Assembly: GCA_021781455.1 (NCBI GenBank) | Contig: JAJXWV010000045.1 | Span: 1 to 48,086, forward strand | Direction of reading: 5' to 3' | Source of the DNA: Acidobacteriota bacterium | GTDB lineage: Bacteria; Acidobacteriota; Thermoanaerobaculia; Gp7-AA8 | DNA length: 48,086 bases | Part shown: piece after piece, positions 17,117 through 24,648 of the stretch | Numbering within the stretch: position 1 is the stretch's first letter | Layout: each line of letters opens with the position of its first letter | The notes under the pieces: generated by a model | The model's database searches: none | Seen by the model: the letters and a program-made list of their open reading frames with translations, nothing else | Told to the model about the DNA's origin: nothing | Program-made: the position numbers and the translations under genes

Positions 17117-17650
17117 TCAAAACAGCCAGGCGCAGACGGCTACGGCTACGACGGCCGCAACGAAATCGCCGATGAGCCCGGCGGGAATCGCGTGCCGGGT
17201 CCGCTTCACTCCGATCGCTCCGAAGTAGACCGCGATCACGTAGAAGAGCGTCTCGCTCGAGCCGTACATCGTTCCCGCCTGCCGGCCGATCAGCGAGTCG
17301 GGGCCGTATCGCTTGACCAGATCGGTCGTGAACGCCAGCGATCCGCTCCCCGACAGCGTGCGCATCACCGCCAGCGGAAACAGCTCCGCCGGAAATCCGG
17401 TGCGCGCCATCAGCGGCCGCAGCGCGTTGGTCATCAGGTCCATCGCACCCGATCCCCGGAACATTCCGATGGCCACGAGGATCGCCACGAGGAACGGAAT
17501 GATCCGCACCGCCACGTTGAAGCCTTCCTTCGCGCCGTCGATGAAGACGTCGTAGACCTTGATCTTTCGGATCATCCCGATCAGCGGGATGCCGACGAGA
17601 AGGACGGGAATGGCCCAGAGCGAGATGCCGCCGAGGATGGCCCGGATCAT
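17117..17650 (-). CDS. spmB: Spore maturation protein B-like membrane protein
   Basis: This 177-residue membrane protein of the nucleoside-recognition (Gate) family is second in a pair with SpmA. It has about five hydrophobic helices and the family stretch LSGSGSLAFTTDLVKRYGPD followed by GTMYGSSETLFYV. In Bacillus SpmA/SpmB affect spore core dehydration, but homologues are common in non-sporulating Gram-negatives, where their transport role is not established. The start overlaps the spmA stop (17647-17650). Confidence 0.88.
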   Translation of the reverse strand: MIRAILGGISLWAIPVLLVGIPLIGMIRKIKVYDVFIDGAKEGFNVAVRIIPFLVAILVAIGMFRGSGAMDLMTNALRPLMARTGFPAELFPLAVMRTLSGSGSLAFTTDLVKRYGPDSLIGRQAGTMYGSSETLFYVIAVYFGAIGVKRTRHAIPAGLIGDFVAAVVAVAVCAWLF

Positions 17651-18294
17651 TCGCTCACCCCGGTTCGCGCGCTGCCTTCTCCCGGTGGAAGCGGGGGCGC
17701 GTCGTTCGCGGCGGGATACGGAAAGAACCGCTGCAGCAGCTTCGCGCTCGTCACCGCGGCGACGGCACCGCAGAGCGTTCCGATGAGGCTCGTGGAGATG
17801 ATCGCAGTCGGATTCTTCGATCCCGCCGCGGCCAGGACTCCAATCATCGTCGCCGGGATGAACTGAATCCCCGACGTGTTGAGCGCCATGAACGTCACCA
17901 TCGCGTTCGAAGCCGTTTCCTTATCGCGATTGAGCTCCTGGAGCTCTTCCATCGCCTTGATGCCCAGAGGCGTCGCGGCATTCGAGAGCCCGAGCATGTT
18001 CGCGGCGACGCTCATGATGATCGCGCCGATCGCCGGATGGTCGCCCGGGACCTCGGGGAAAAGCAGACGGCTGATCGGCCGCAGCAGACGAGCGAGCATC
18101 GAGATCAGGCCCGCTTTTTCGGCGACGCGCATGATGCCGAGCCAGAGCGTCATGATCCCGATCAGCCCCAGCGAGATCTCGACGGCGGTCTTCGCGGAGT
18201 CGACGGCGCCCTTGGTCACCCCGGCGGCCGTCCCCTTGAACGCAGCGACGATCACGGCGATCGCCATCAGCGCAAACCAGATGTAGTTCAACAT
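17647..18294 (-). CDS. spmA: Spore maturation protein A-like membrane protein
   Basis: This 215-residue Gate-domain membrane protein begins MLNYIWFALM and contains MTLWLGIMRVAEKAG and the family core NMLGLSNAATPLGIKAMEELQ, followed by NTSGIQFIPATMIG. The C-terminus is a short soluble tail. It is the first gene of the spmAB pair with an ATGA overlap. No other sporulation gene is present and the organism appears to have an outer membrane, so a role outside sporulation is more likely. Confidence 0.9.
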   Translation of the reverse strand: MLNYIWFALMAIAVIVAAFKGTAAGVTKGAVDSAKTAVEISLGLIGIMTLWLGIMRVAEKAGLISMLARLLRPISRLLFPEVPGDHPAIGAIIMSVAANMLGLSNAATPLGIKAMEELQELNRDKETASNAMVTFMALNTSGIQFIPATMIGVLAAAGSKNPTAIISTSLIGTLCGAVAAVTSAKLLQRFFPYPAANDAPPLPPGEGSARTGVSE

Positions 18295-18439
18295 GGCCGC
18301 GGATTGTAATCGGGAGGAACGCGAAGACTATCGGTCAAGTATCACCGCGCGCTGCTTGTCTTCCCAGGCGTTACTTGTCATCCCGAGCGTCAGCGGTTCA
18401 CCACCCGCCGCCGCACAGCTGGTGCGAACAGGCGGCTGA

Positions 18440-18566
18440 CCACGCGCGGAACGAAGCCGGCGTCCAGCCGGCCTGCCGACAGGGATCCCGCCCGGCAGTT
18501 CGCTTCCTTCCCCAAAACAGAGTCGCCGGGCTGGAAGCCCGGCGACGGGCCGGCAGGATGCCGGCA
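18440..18566. repeat. GC-rich hairpin cluster (GCCGGGCTGGAAGCCCGGC type)
   Basis: The 285-base gap between spmA and the next gene stop contains CGCCGGGCT-GGA-AGCCCGGCG (18524-18544, perfect 9-bp stem), GCCGGC-AGGAT-GCCGGC (18550-18565) and a related GCCGGCGTCCAGCCGGC upstream. I see no gene in the gap. The hairpins could end transcription of the leftward nfnB gene's opposite strand or simply be dispersed repeats. Confidence 0.6.
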
Positions 18567-18579
18567 CCCCGAAAGCGGC

Positions 18580-20010
18580 TTACCAGTTGCCGGTTTCGAG
18601 GTATTCGTTGATTCCCTTCGCCGCCTTGCGTCCTGCGCCCATGGCCAGGATCACGGTCGCGCCGCCGGTGACGATGTCGCCTCCGGCGAAGACGCCCTGC
18701 TTCGAGGTGCGCAGCGTCTCGGGATCGGCTTCGATGTAGTTCTTCTTGTTCGTCTTCAGGTCGGGAGTGGTCGACTGCACCAGCGGGTTCGCCGTCGTGC
18801 CGACCGCGATGATCATGATCGACGCCGGCATGATGTACTCGGAACCCTTCTTCGGGATCGGACGCCGGCGCCCGGACTCATCCGGCTCGCCGAGCTCCAT
18901 CTCCTGGACCTTCACTTCCTTCAGGCAGCCCTTCTCGTCGCCGAACATCTCCACCGGATTGTTCAGCGTCTTGAAGATCACGCCCTCTTCCTTGGCGTGC
19001 TTCACTTCTTCGAGGCGGGCAGGCATCTCGGCCTCGCTCCGGCGATAGACCAGCGTGGCCGTCTTCGCGCCGAGGCGCAGCGACGTGCGTACGGAATCCA
19101 TCGCGGTGTTGCCTCCGCCGACCACGATGACGTCCTTGCCCGCGCAGTCATAGACCGGCTCGTCGAATTCGGGAAACCTGTAGGCGCGCATCAGGTTCAC
19201 ACGCGTGAGGAACTCGTTGGCCGAGTAGACGCCGTTGAGGTTCTCGCCCGGCACTCCGAGGAACTGCGGCAGGCCCGCGCCGGTCGCGACGAAGACCGCG
19301 TCGTAGCCCTCGCCTTTCATCAGCGAGTCGATCGTGACGGTCTTGCCGACGACCACGTTCGTCTCGAAGACGACGCCCATCTTGCGGAGCACGTCCACTT
19401 CCTGGCGGACGATCGATTTCGGGAGGCGGAACTCGGGGATGCCGTAGACCAGCACGCCGCCGAGCTCGTGCAACGCCTCGAAGACCCGGACTTCGTGGCC
19501 CTTCTGGATCAAGTCGCCTGCGCACGAAAGCCCCGCCGGACCACTGCCGACGATGGCCACCTTCTTTCCTGTTTTCGGGGCGTTCTTTGGGATGCCGATC
19601 TGCCCGGTCTGGCGTTCCCAATCGGCCACGAACCGCTCCAGGTGGCCGATGGCGATGGAGTCGGTCTTCTTGGCCACGAGGCAGCTGCCTTCGCACTGCT
19701 CTTCCTGCGGGCAGACGCGGCCGGTGATGGCAGGCAGCGCGTTGTCCTCGCGGATCTTGGCCGCGGCGCCGAGGTAATCGCCCTCGATGATCAGGGCAAT
19801 GAACTCTTTCACCTTCACGGCCACCGGGCACTGGTACATGCACGTCGGTTTCGCGCACACGAGGCAGCGCAGAGATTCCTGCGTCGCCAGCGCGGGGTTG
19901 AACCCGAGGTTCACTTCTTCGAAATTGTGGGCGCGAACCTGAGGGTCGCGCTCGGGCATGTGCTGGCGGTGGATCTCCCAGCGCAGTTTGTTCGGAATCG
20001 TGTTAGGCAT
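18580..20010 (-). CDS. nfnB: NfnB/SudA-type large subunit of NADPH-dependent ferredoxin:NAD oxidoreductase (GltD-like)
   Basis: This 476-residue flavoprotein is of the glutamate-synthase small subunit fold. The N-terminal domain has cysteines for two Fe4S4 clusters (C49, C52, C57, C61, and C100, C106, C110 in CPQEEQCEGSC). Two Rossmann motifs follow: GSGPAG (about 152) for FAD and GGGNTA for NADPH. Because its neighbour is a dihydroorotate dehydrogenase-like FAD/Fe2S2 subunit and no glutamate synthase large subunit is present, an NfnAB electron-bifurcating transhydrogenase (NADPH + ferredoxin + NAD) is more likely than GltD. Sulfide dehydrogenase (SudAB) is the alternative name. It overlaps the upstream gene by eight bases. 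Confidence 0.85.
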   Translation of the reverse strand: MPNTIPNKLRWEIHRQHMPERDPQVRAHNFEEVNLGFNPALATQESLRCLVCAKPTCMYQCPVAVKVKEFIALIIEGDYLGAAAKIREDNALPAITGRVCPQEEQCEGSCLVAKKTDSIAIGHLERFVADWERQTGQIGIPKNAPKTGKKVAIVGSGPAGLSCAGDLIQKGHEVRVFEALHELGGVLVYGIPEFRLPKSIVRQEVDVLRKMGVVFETNVVVGKTVTIDSLMKGEGYDAVFVATGAGLPQFLGVPGENLNGVYSANEFLTRVNLMRAYRFPEFDEPVYDCAGKDVIVVGGGNTAMDSVRTSLRLGAKTATLVYRRSEAEMPARLEEVKHAKEEGVIFKTLNNPVEMFGDEKGCLKEVKVQEMELGEPDESGRRRPIPKKGSEYIMPASIMIIAVGTTANPLVQSTTPDLKTNKKNYIEADPETLRTSKQGVFAGGDIVTGGATVILAMGAGRKAAKGINEYLETGNW

Positions 20011-20917
20011 ACGCGACGTGCTCCCCGGCAGTCTTCAATTCGTCCTCGGCTTGCCGCATGCGGCAGGCGCTGCGGAGGTACTCGACTTCTGCGTCCTTGT
20101 TCGCCAGGAACTTGTCGAGCGCCACCTTTTCCTTGTCGCGGTACATCGCGTTCCGCTGCGTCATCACTTGGAAGTTGACCTGGTGCGCATCGAACTCGGG
20201 GCCGTCGACGCAGGCAAAGGCGCTCTTCTCACCGACGACCACGCGGCAGCCGCCGCACATCCCCGTGCCGTCGACCATGATCGAGTTGAGGCTGACGATG
20301 GTCTTGATCGCTCCGGCGCGGGTCGACTCGGCGACAGCTTTCATCATCGGGACCGGACCGATGGCGAGGACGAGATGGATCTTGCGGTCGGCGACGAGCT
20401 TGTTGAGCTTGTCCGTCACCAGCCCCTTCTCGCCGTAGCTGCCGTCGTCGGTCATGATGAAGGTCTCGTCGCTGACCGCGCGGACTTCGTCCTCGAGGAT
20501 CAGCAGGTCTTTGGTGCGCGCCCCGAGGATCGTCAGGACCGTGTTGCCGGCGTCGTGAAGTGCCTTGGCGGTGGGAAGCGCGATCGCTGTGCCGACGCCG
20601 CCTCCGATCACCACGACCGTTCCAAGCTGCTCGATTTCCGATGGTTTGCCGAGCGGTCCGACCACGTCGAGGATGGCATCGCCGGCCCCGAGCTCGTTGA
20701 AGAGCATGGTGGTCTTGCCGATCCCCTGGACGACAAGGGTGATCGTCCCCTTCTGGGGATCCGAGGCCTTGACCGTGAGAGGGATACGCTCGCCACGGTC
20801 GTGAAGCCGGACAATGACGAACTGGCCAGGGCGCTGGGCGCGCGCGATGCGAGGTGCAACGATTTCGAACTGTTTGACGCCCGGGCCGAGGAATTTCGCG
20901 TCAACGATCGCGAACAT
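20003..20917 (-). CDS. nfnA: NfnA/SudB-type small subunit (FAD/NAD-binding, Fe2S2)
   Basis: This 304-residue partner of the GltD-like subunit has an N-terminal ferredoxin-reductase beta-barrel (RIPLTVKASD region), a NAD-binding domain with VVIGGGVGTA (about 103-111), and a C-terminal Fe2S2 site with C221, C224 (GTGMCGGCR) and C236. The start at 20917 is set by GGAGG eight bases upstream; a longer frame reaching 20992 is not needed. The pair is expected to couple NADH, NADPH and ferredoxin pools in the cytoplasm, which supports anaerobic or facultative metabolism. Confidence 0.87.
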   Translation of the reverse strand: MFAIVDAKFLGPGVKQFEIVAPRIARAQRPGQFVIVRLHDRGERIPLTVKASDPQKGTITLVVQGIGKTTMLFNELGAGDAILDVVGPLGKPSEIEQLGTVVVIGGGVGTAIALPTAKALHDAGNTVLTILGARTKDLLILEDEVRAVSDETFIMTDDGSYGEKGLVTDKLNKLVADRKIHLVLAIGPVPMMKAVAESTRAGAIKTIVSLNSIMVDGTGMCGGCRVVVGEKSAFACVDGPEFDAHQVNFQVMTQRNAMYRDKEKVALDKFLANKDAEVEYLRSACRMRQAEDELKTAGEHVAYA

Positions 20918-21140
20918 TGAAATAACCTCCGTCGTCACAATGACATGTGAATTCTGCAGAGGGTGGTCATTCGGAGTCGCGACCGCAGGCACATGGGGCG
21001 GTGATGCGCGTCACGCGCCGGTCTCCGACCCCACCCAGCCCACCACGAAGACACCGAGGTCCCAGAGCTCTTTGCGTCCCTGTGGCTCCGTACTGCTGAG
21101 TCGAAGTTTCCGGGCGCTCCGCGAAGATTTCGGCGAAACG

Positions 21141-21358
21141 CCCCCTCCGCCTTCGGCACCTTCTCCCCCGCTTTCGCATTGCTGCCTGCTCGATCTCCGC
21201 GAGGCGACGCGGGGGAGAAGGGTGGGGAGAAGGGTCTCGATTTCACGTTTTTCACGAATCAACACCACCGAGAACCTTCTCCCCCGCGACGAGTTACGCT
21301 GCCCGTGCTCTCGCGAACAGTAAAGCGGGGGAGAAGGTGCCGAAGGCGGATGAGGGGG
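21141..21358. repeat. Tandem, partly inverted copies of the CCTCATCC/CTTCTCCCC element
   Basis: The 556-base divergent gap (20918-21473) holds four arms of one family: 21141-21171 (CCCCCTCCGCCTTCGGCACC then CTTCTCCCCC), 21209-21222 (GCGGGGGAGAAGG), 21275-21289 (CCTTCTCCCCCGCG) and 21325-21358 (GAGAAGGTGCCGAAGGCGGA). The outermost arms are near-perfect reverse complements, so two elements appear to be nested or side by side. I see no gene in the gap; the promoters of nfnA and of the sulfatase-fold gene must lie in or beside these repeats. Confidence 0.8.
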
Positions 21359-21473
21359 CGAGCTCGCGATCAACCATCATGGCTTCGCTTCACCCTCCCG
21401 AGTTGCGGCGGGAGGCTGCGCTGTCTTTCTCTGGTTATCTCTTCGATCGATTCGCCGGAATGACACTTAGCCG

Positions 21474-23546
21474 ATGCTGTTACGAGGTAGGACTTCAGTC
21501 TTGGAGCCGTCCCTGAACCTCAAGAGCCGCTTATCCCTTGCTGCACGCGCCCTTGCGTGCGTCGCTTTCCTCGTGCTGGCAGGCTGCCGAAAGCCAGCCG
21601 AAAACTCCGCCCCGGCGGAACGGCCGTCGATTCTCCTCGTCACCCTCGACACCACGCGTGCCGACGCAATCGGCCCCGAAGCGAAGGGGATCGAGACGCC
21701 TGCATTCGACGCCCTCGCCGCTCGCGGACGGCGCTTCCGGCAGGCCTATGCCACGGTCCCGCAGACCCTCCCCTCGCACACCTCGATGCTTACCGGCCTC
21801 TACCCTGCCGGACACGGTGTCCACGAAAACGCGCGCTACCTCGCAGCCACGCTTCCGACGTTCCCCGAAAAGCTCCACGCAGCGGGCTACCGCACCGCTG
21901 CATTCGTCTCCGCGTTCGTCCTTGCCCGACGCTTCGGACTGGCGCGCGGCTTCGACGTTTACGACGATGACTTCGGCGCCGGACGCGAGGAACGCATCGC
22001 CGGCGAGACAACCGATCGCGCGCTGGCCTATCTGCAGCATCCCTCTTCGCAGCCGTTGTTCCTCTGGGTTCATTACTGGGATCCGCACTACCCCTACACG
22101 CCACCCGAGCCGTATCGCACCCGGTACGCGAAGAACCCGTACCTCGGCGAGGTCGCGTACATGGACTCGCAGCTCGGGCGTCTCGTCGATGCGTTCCAGA
22201 AATCGGCAAAGGGTCCGATCGCGATCGTTGTCGCAGGCGATCACGGCGAAGGCCTCGGCGAGCACGGTGAGGCGCAGCACGGCGATCTGCTGTATCAGGC
22301 CACGATGCACGTGCCGATGGTGATCGTCGGTCCGGGCGTGGCGAAGGGCGTGAGCGACACACCGGTCAGCACGCGGCGGATCTTCCACACGATTCTCGAC
22401 TTTGCGGGCATCGATTCGACCGACAGCCTGCGCCGCTCCGATCAGGAGGTCGTCGTCGGCGAAGCGATGAAGCCGTTCCTCGATTACGGATGGCAGCCGC
22501 AGGTCATGGCGGTGGACGGCCGCCTGAAGACGATCCTGGCCGGCAGGACCGAGGTGTACGACGTGATCGCCGATCCGGGAGAGACGCACAACCTGGTGGC
22601 GACGGCGAGCATCTCGCGCGCGGCGCGTTCCGCGCTGAACGATTACCCGATTCCCTCAGCCGACCTGGCAAAGGCACCGACTGCCCTGACCAGCGAAGAC
22701 CAGAAGAAGCTCGCGGCTCTCGGCTATGTCGGTTCCGACGTGAAGCCGGTCGTTCGTAAAGACGCGCCACGGCCCGCGGACATGGCGCGCCTGCTGCCGA
22801 TTCTCGACGAGTCGTCTGGGCTCTTCGTTCGTGGCCAGTACGCGGAGGCCATTCCCCTGCTCGAAAAGGTCCTCGCGGAGGACCCTCACAACCTCGCCGC
22901 GGAGCTGCATGTGGCGACCGCGTATTCATCGCTCGGCCGAAACGCTCAGGCGCTCGAGGCATTCAGGAAGGCGGAGGCGATCGCGCCCGACTCACAGGAC
23001 GTGCGGACGTATCTGGCGCTGCACTACGCGCGGACGAGTGAATGGCCAAAGGCGGTTCCGCTGCTCGAGCGCGTGGTCGCGGAATCGCCGGACCGGCTTC
23101 CGGCCGTGGAAGCGCTGGCCGTCGTGCGCGAGCGGCAGGGACGCATCGCCGAAGCTGTTCAGCTCTGGCAGAAGGCGTACGCGATGCGAGAGCCGTCTGC
23201 CGGGGACCTCCTCCACCTCGGCGAAATGGAGATGGCGCTGGGACAGACGGTGCCGGCCATCGAATCATTCGAGAAAGCGCGCGCGGCTCTCGGCCCTGCG
23301 TTCAGGAACGATCTCGAGCTCGGAGTGCTGTACATGGCAGCCGGTCGCATGGAGGACGCCCGCGCGTCGCTCGATCGCGTTCCGCCCGCCAGCCCCGCGT
23401 ATCCGATGGCGCTCTTCAAGCGCGCCCAGGTGAGCGTCCTACTCCACGAGCCCGACGCCCCCGCCCGAGTGGCCGCCGCGAGAGAGCACTCGAACGCAAT
23501 CACGGCTCCCCTGATCGCGCGAGAGCGGCTGTTCGCAGGGATGTGA
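21474..23546 (+). CDS. Sulfatase-fold (alkaline phosphatase superfamily) lipoprotein with TPR repeats
   Basis: This 690-residue exported protein has a lipobox LAGC (cysteine 38) after an N-terminal hydrophobic segment. Residues about 50-400 are a sulfatase-type domain with ILLVTLDTTRADAIG (metal aspartate 59), TLPSHTSMLTG (98-108) and VAGDHGEGLGEHG. About 430-680 are TPR repeats. At the place of the formylglycine cysteine (C/S-x-P-S-R) the sequence reads T98-L-P-S-H, so a sulfatase needing formylglycine is unlikely; a threonine nucleophile as in phosphoglycerol transferases is possible. The start at 21474 is the first ATG; no strong SD decides it. The substrate is unknown. Confidence 0.83.
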   Translation: MLLRGRTSVLEPSLNLKSRLSLAARALACVAFLVLAGCRKPAENSAPAERPSILLVTLDTTRADAIGPEAKGIETPAFDALAARGRRFRQAYATVPQTLPSHTSMLTGLYPAGHGVHENARYLAATLPTFPEKLHAAGYRTAAFVSAFVLARRFGLARGFDVYDDDFGAGREERIAGETTDRALAYLQHPSSQPLFLWVHYWDPHYPYTPPEPYRTRYAKNPYLGEVAYMDSQLGRLVDAFQKSAKGPIAIVVAGDHGEGLGEHGEAQHGDLLYQATMHVPMVIVGPGVAKGVSDTPVSTRRIFHTILDFAGIDSTDSLRRSDQEVVVGEAMKPFLDYGWQPQVMAVDGRLKTILAGRTEVYDVIADPGETHNLVATASISRAARSALNDYPIPSADLAKAPTALTSEDQKKLAALGYVGSDVKPVVRKDAPRPADMARLLPILDESSGLFVRGQYAEAIPLLEKVLAEDPHNLAAELHVATAYSSLGRNAQALEAFRKAEAIAPDSQDVRTYLALHYARTSEWPKAVPLLERVVAESPDRLPAVEALAVVRERQGRIAEAVQLWQKAYAMREPSAGDLLHLGEMEMALGQTVPAIESFEKARAALGPAFRNDLELGVLYMAAGRMEDARASLDRVPPASPAYPMALFKRAQVSVLLHEPDAPARVAAAREHSNAITAPLIARERLFAGM

Positions 23547-23551
23547 TCGTT

Positions 23552-23724
23552 GTAGGGACGCGCAGCAGCGCGTCCGCAATCCCGGTTCACGCGTAGGGAC
23601 GCGCAGCAGCGCATCCGCCCGGTTCACGCGTAGGGACGCGCAGCAGCGCGTCCGCAACCCCCGTGCTGGACGTCCACACAAGACAAACGACCAGAGCTGC
23701 GGACGCGCTGCTGCGCGTCCCTAC
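23552..23724. repeat. REP cluster, left of the RAYT gene (three forward, one inverted copy)
   Basis: Forward copies of the GTAG-headed REP lie at 23552-23579, 23593-23618 (one base changed in the core) and 23630-23657, joined by GGTTCACGC spacers. The inverted copy is 23696-23724. The array begins six bases after the sulfatase-fold gene and ends just before the transposase stop. Confidence 0.92.
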
Positions 23725-23756
23725 TGCGCATCCCTACTCCGGGTTGCTACTCCGGG

Positions 23757-24311
23757 TTACCAGCGTTTGGGTGCCACCGGATGGTAGCGATCAGCGGTCC
23801 AGCGTGCAGGGTTGTTGGCTATGTACTCCTGTCGCGCTGCCAAATCGCGAGGCCCGCGAATGATCCGATCGTCGAACCGTTCCTGCCAGAACGGCCGTTT
23901 CATCCCGAGCTGCCTTTCGGCCGCGCGCGGGACGGCTCCCTTGAATCCGCCGATGAGCGAGGAGGGCGACCTCGGCTGGCGATGAAACGGCGACGATGGC
24001 GGAGCGAAGAGTATGTGAGCTTTCTCCACCTGGTCTGCCAGCGTTGGAGGAACAAACAAGATCGCGTGGAAATGGTTTGGCATCACCACGTGGCGATCGA
24101 GAATCACGCTGGGGCGAATGATCGGCGTGTTCAGCCACTCACGTTCGACGATTTCGCCGAGTGCGGAAAGATGAGTCGCGTAATCGTCGACCTCACCGAA
24201 GAGGCAACGCTGATTCCACGCGCAGATCGTCACGAAGTACGAAGCGCCACGATAGGAGTAGCCCTGTAGTCGCGTTGTGAACCGGAAAGGTCGGCCGGCA
24301 CTGGTGCGCAT
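23757..24311 (-). CDS. REP-associated tyrosine transposase (RAYT, Y1/HUH family)
   Basis: This 184-residue HUH single-strand endonuclease of the TnpA-REP type has the HUH motif in MPNHFHAILFV (histidines 80 and 82) and a catalytic tyrosine most likely at 163 in QEYIANNPARW. The N-terminal block YRGASYFVTICAWNQRCLF is characteristic of this family. The protein looks intact and full length. It sits between two clusters of GTAG-headed REPs with the same 3+1 layout on each side, the classic sign of a domesticated transposase that spreads or processes these REPs. Start ATG at 24311. Confidence 0.93.
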   Translation of the reverse strand: MRTSAGRPFRFTTRLQGYSYRGASYFVTICAWNQRCLFGEVDDYATHLSALGEIVEREWLNTPIIRPSVILDRHVVMPNHFHAILFVPPTLADQVEKAHILFAPPSSPFHRQPRSPSSLIGGFKGAVPRAAERQLGMKRPFWQERFDDRIIRGPRDLAARQEYIANNPARWTADRYHPVAPKRW

Positions 24312-24375
24312 GACATCACGCTACCTCGGTCCGTTGATTTCCGGTTGCCTTCTACAACCCGTAGATACGTTCAGT

Positions 24376-24562
24376 GTAGGGACGCGCAGCAGCGCGTCCG
24401 CAATCCCGGTTCACGCGTAGGGACGCGCAGTAGCGCGTCCGCAACTCTGGTTCACCTGTAGGGACGCGCAGCAGCGCGTCCGCAACTTCCGTGATCCGCT
24501 AGGACGTCCGCAAAGAAAGACGAGACGACGAAGGCTGCGGACGCGCTGCTGCGCGTCCCTAC
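24376..24562. repeat. REP cluster, right of the RAYT gene (three forward, one inverted copy)
   Basis: Forward copies are at 24376-24403, 24417-24443 (AGTAGCG in place of AGCAGCG) and 24458-24485; the inverted copy is 24534-24562. With the hairpin at 24596 this accounts for almost all of the 337 bases between the transposase start and the TonB receptor stop; I see no gene there. Confidence 0.92.
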
Positions 24563-24595
24563 AGCGCGTAGATCTCTTCGACTCCCCACAAACCA

Positions 24596-24625
24596 CAACG
24601 GCCCGGCGTTTCCGCCGGGCCGTTG
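24596..24625. terminator. Perfect 13-bp stem hairpin after the TonB receptor gene
   Basis: CAACGGCCCGGCG and CGCCGGGCCGTTG pair perfectly around the loop TTTC. It lies 24 bases beyond the stop codon of the leftward receptor gene. There is no T-run on the leftward strand, so it may be a GC hairpin terminator or 3' protection element rather than a classic intrinsic terminator. Confidence 0.65.
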
Positions 24626-24648
24626 CTGAACAGCGAATGAATCGCGAG

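Larger units (their letters stand above)
23552..24562. mobile_element. RAYT-REP composite unit
   Basis: The unit comprises the transposase gene and the two REP clusters beside it. Each cluster has three direct REPs followed by one inverted REP. The inside spacing words GGTTCACGCG are shared by the two clusters, as if one cluster was copied from the other. Copies also occur away from the gene at 16278-16360 and 41004-41032. Confidence 0.8.
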
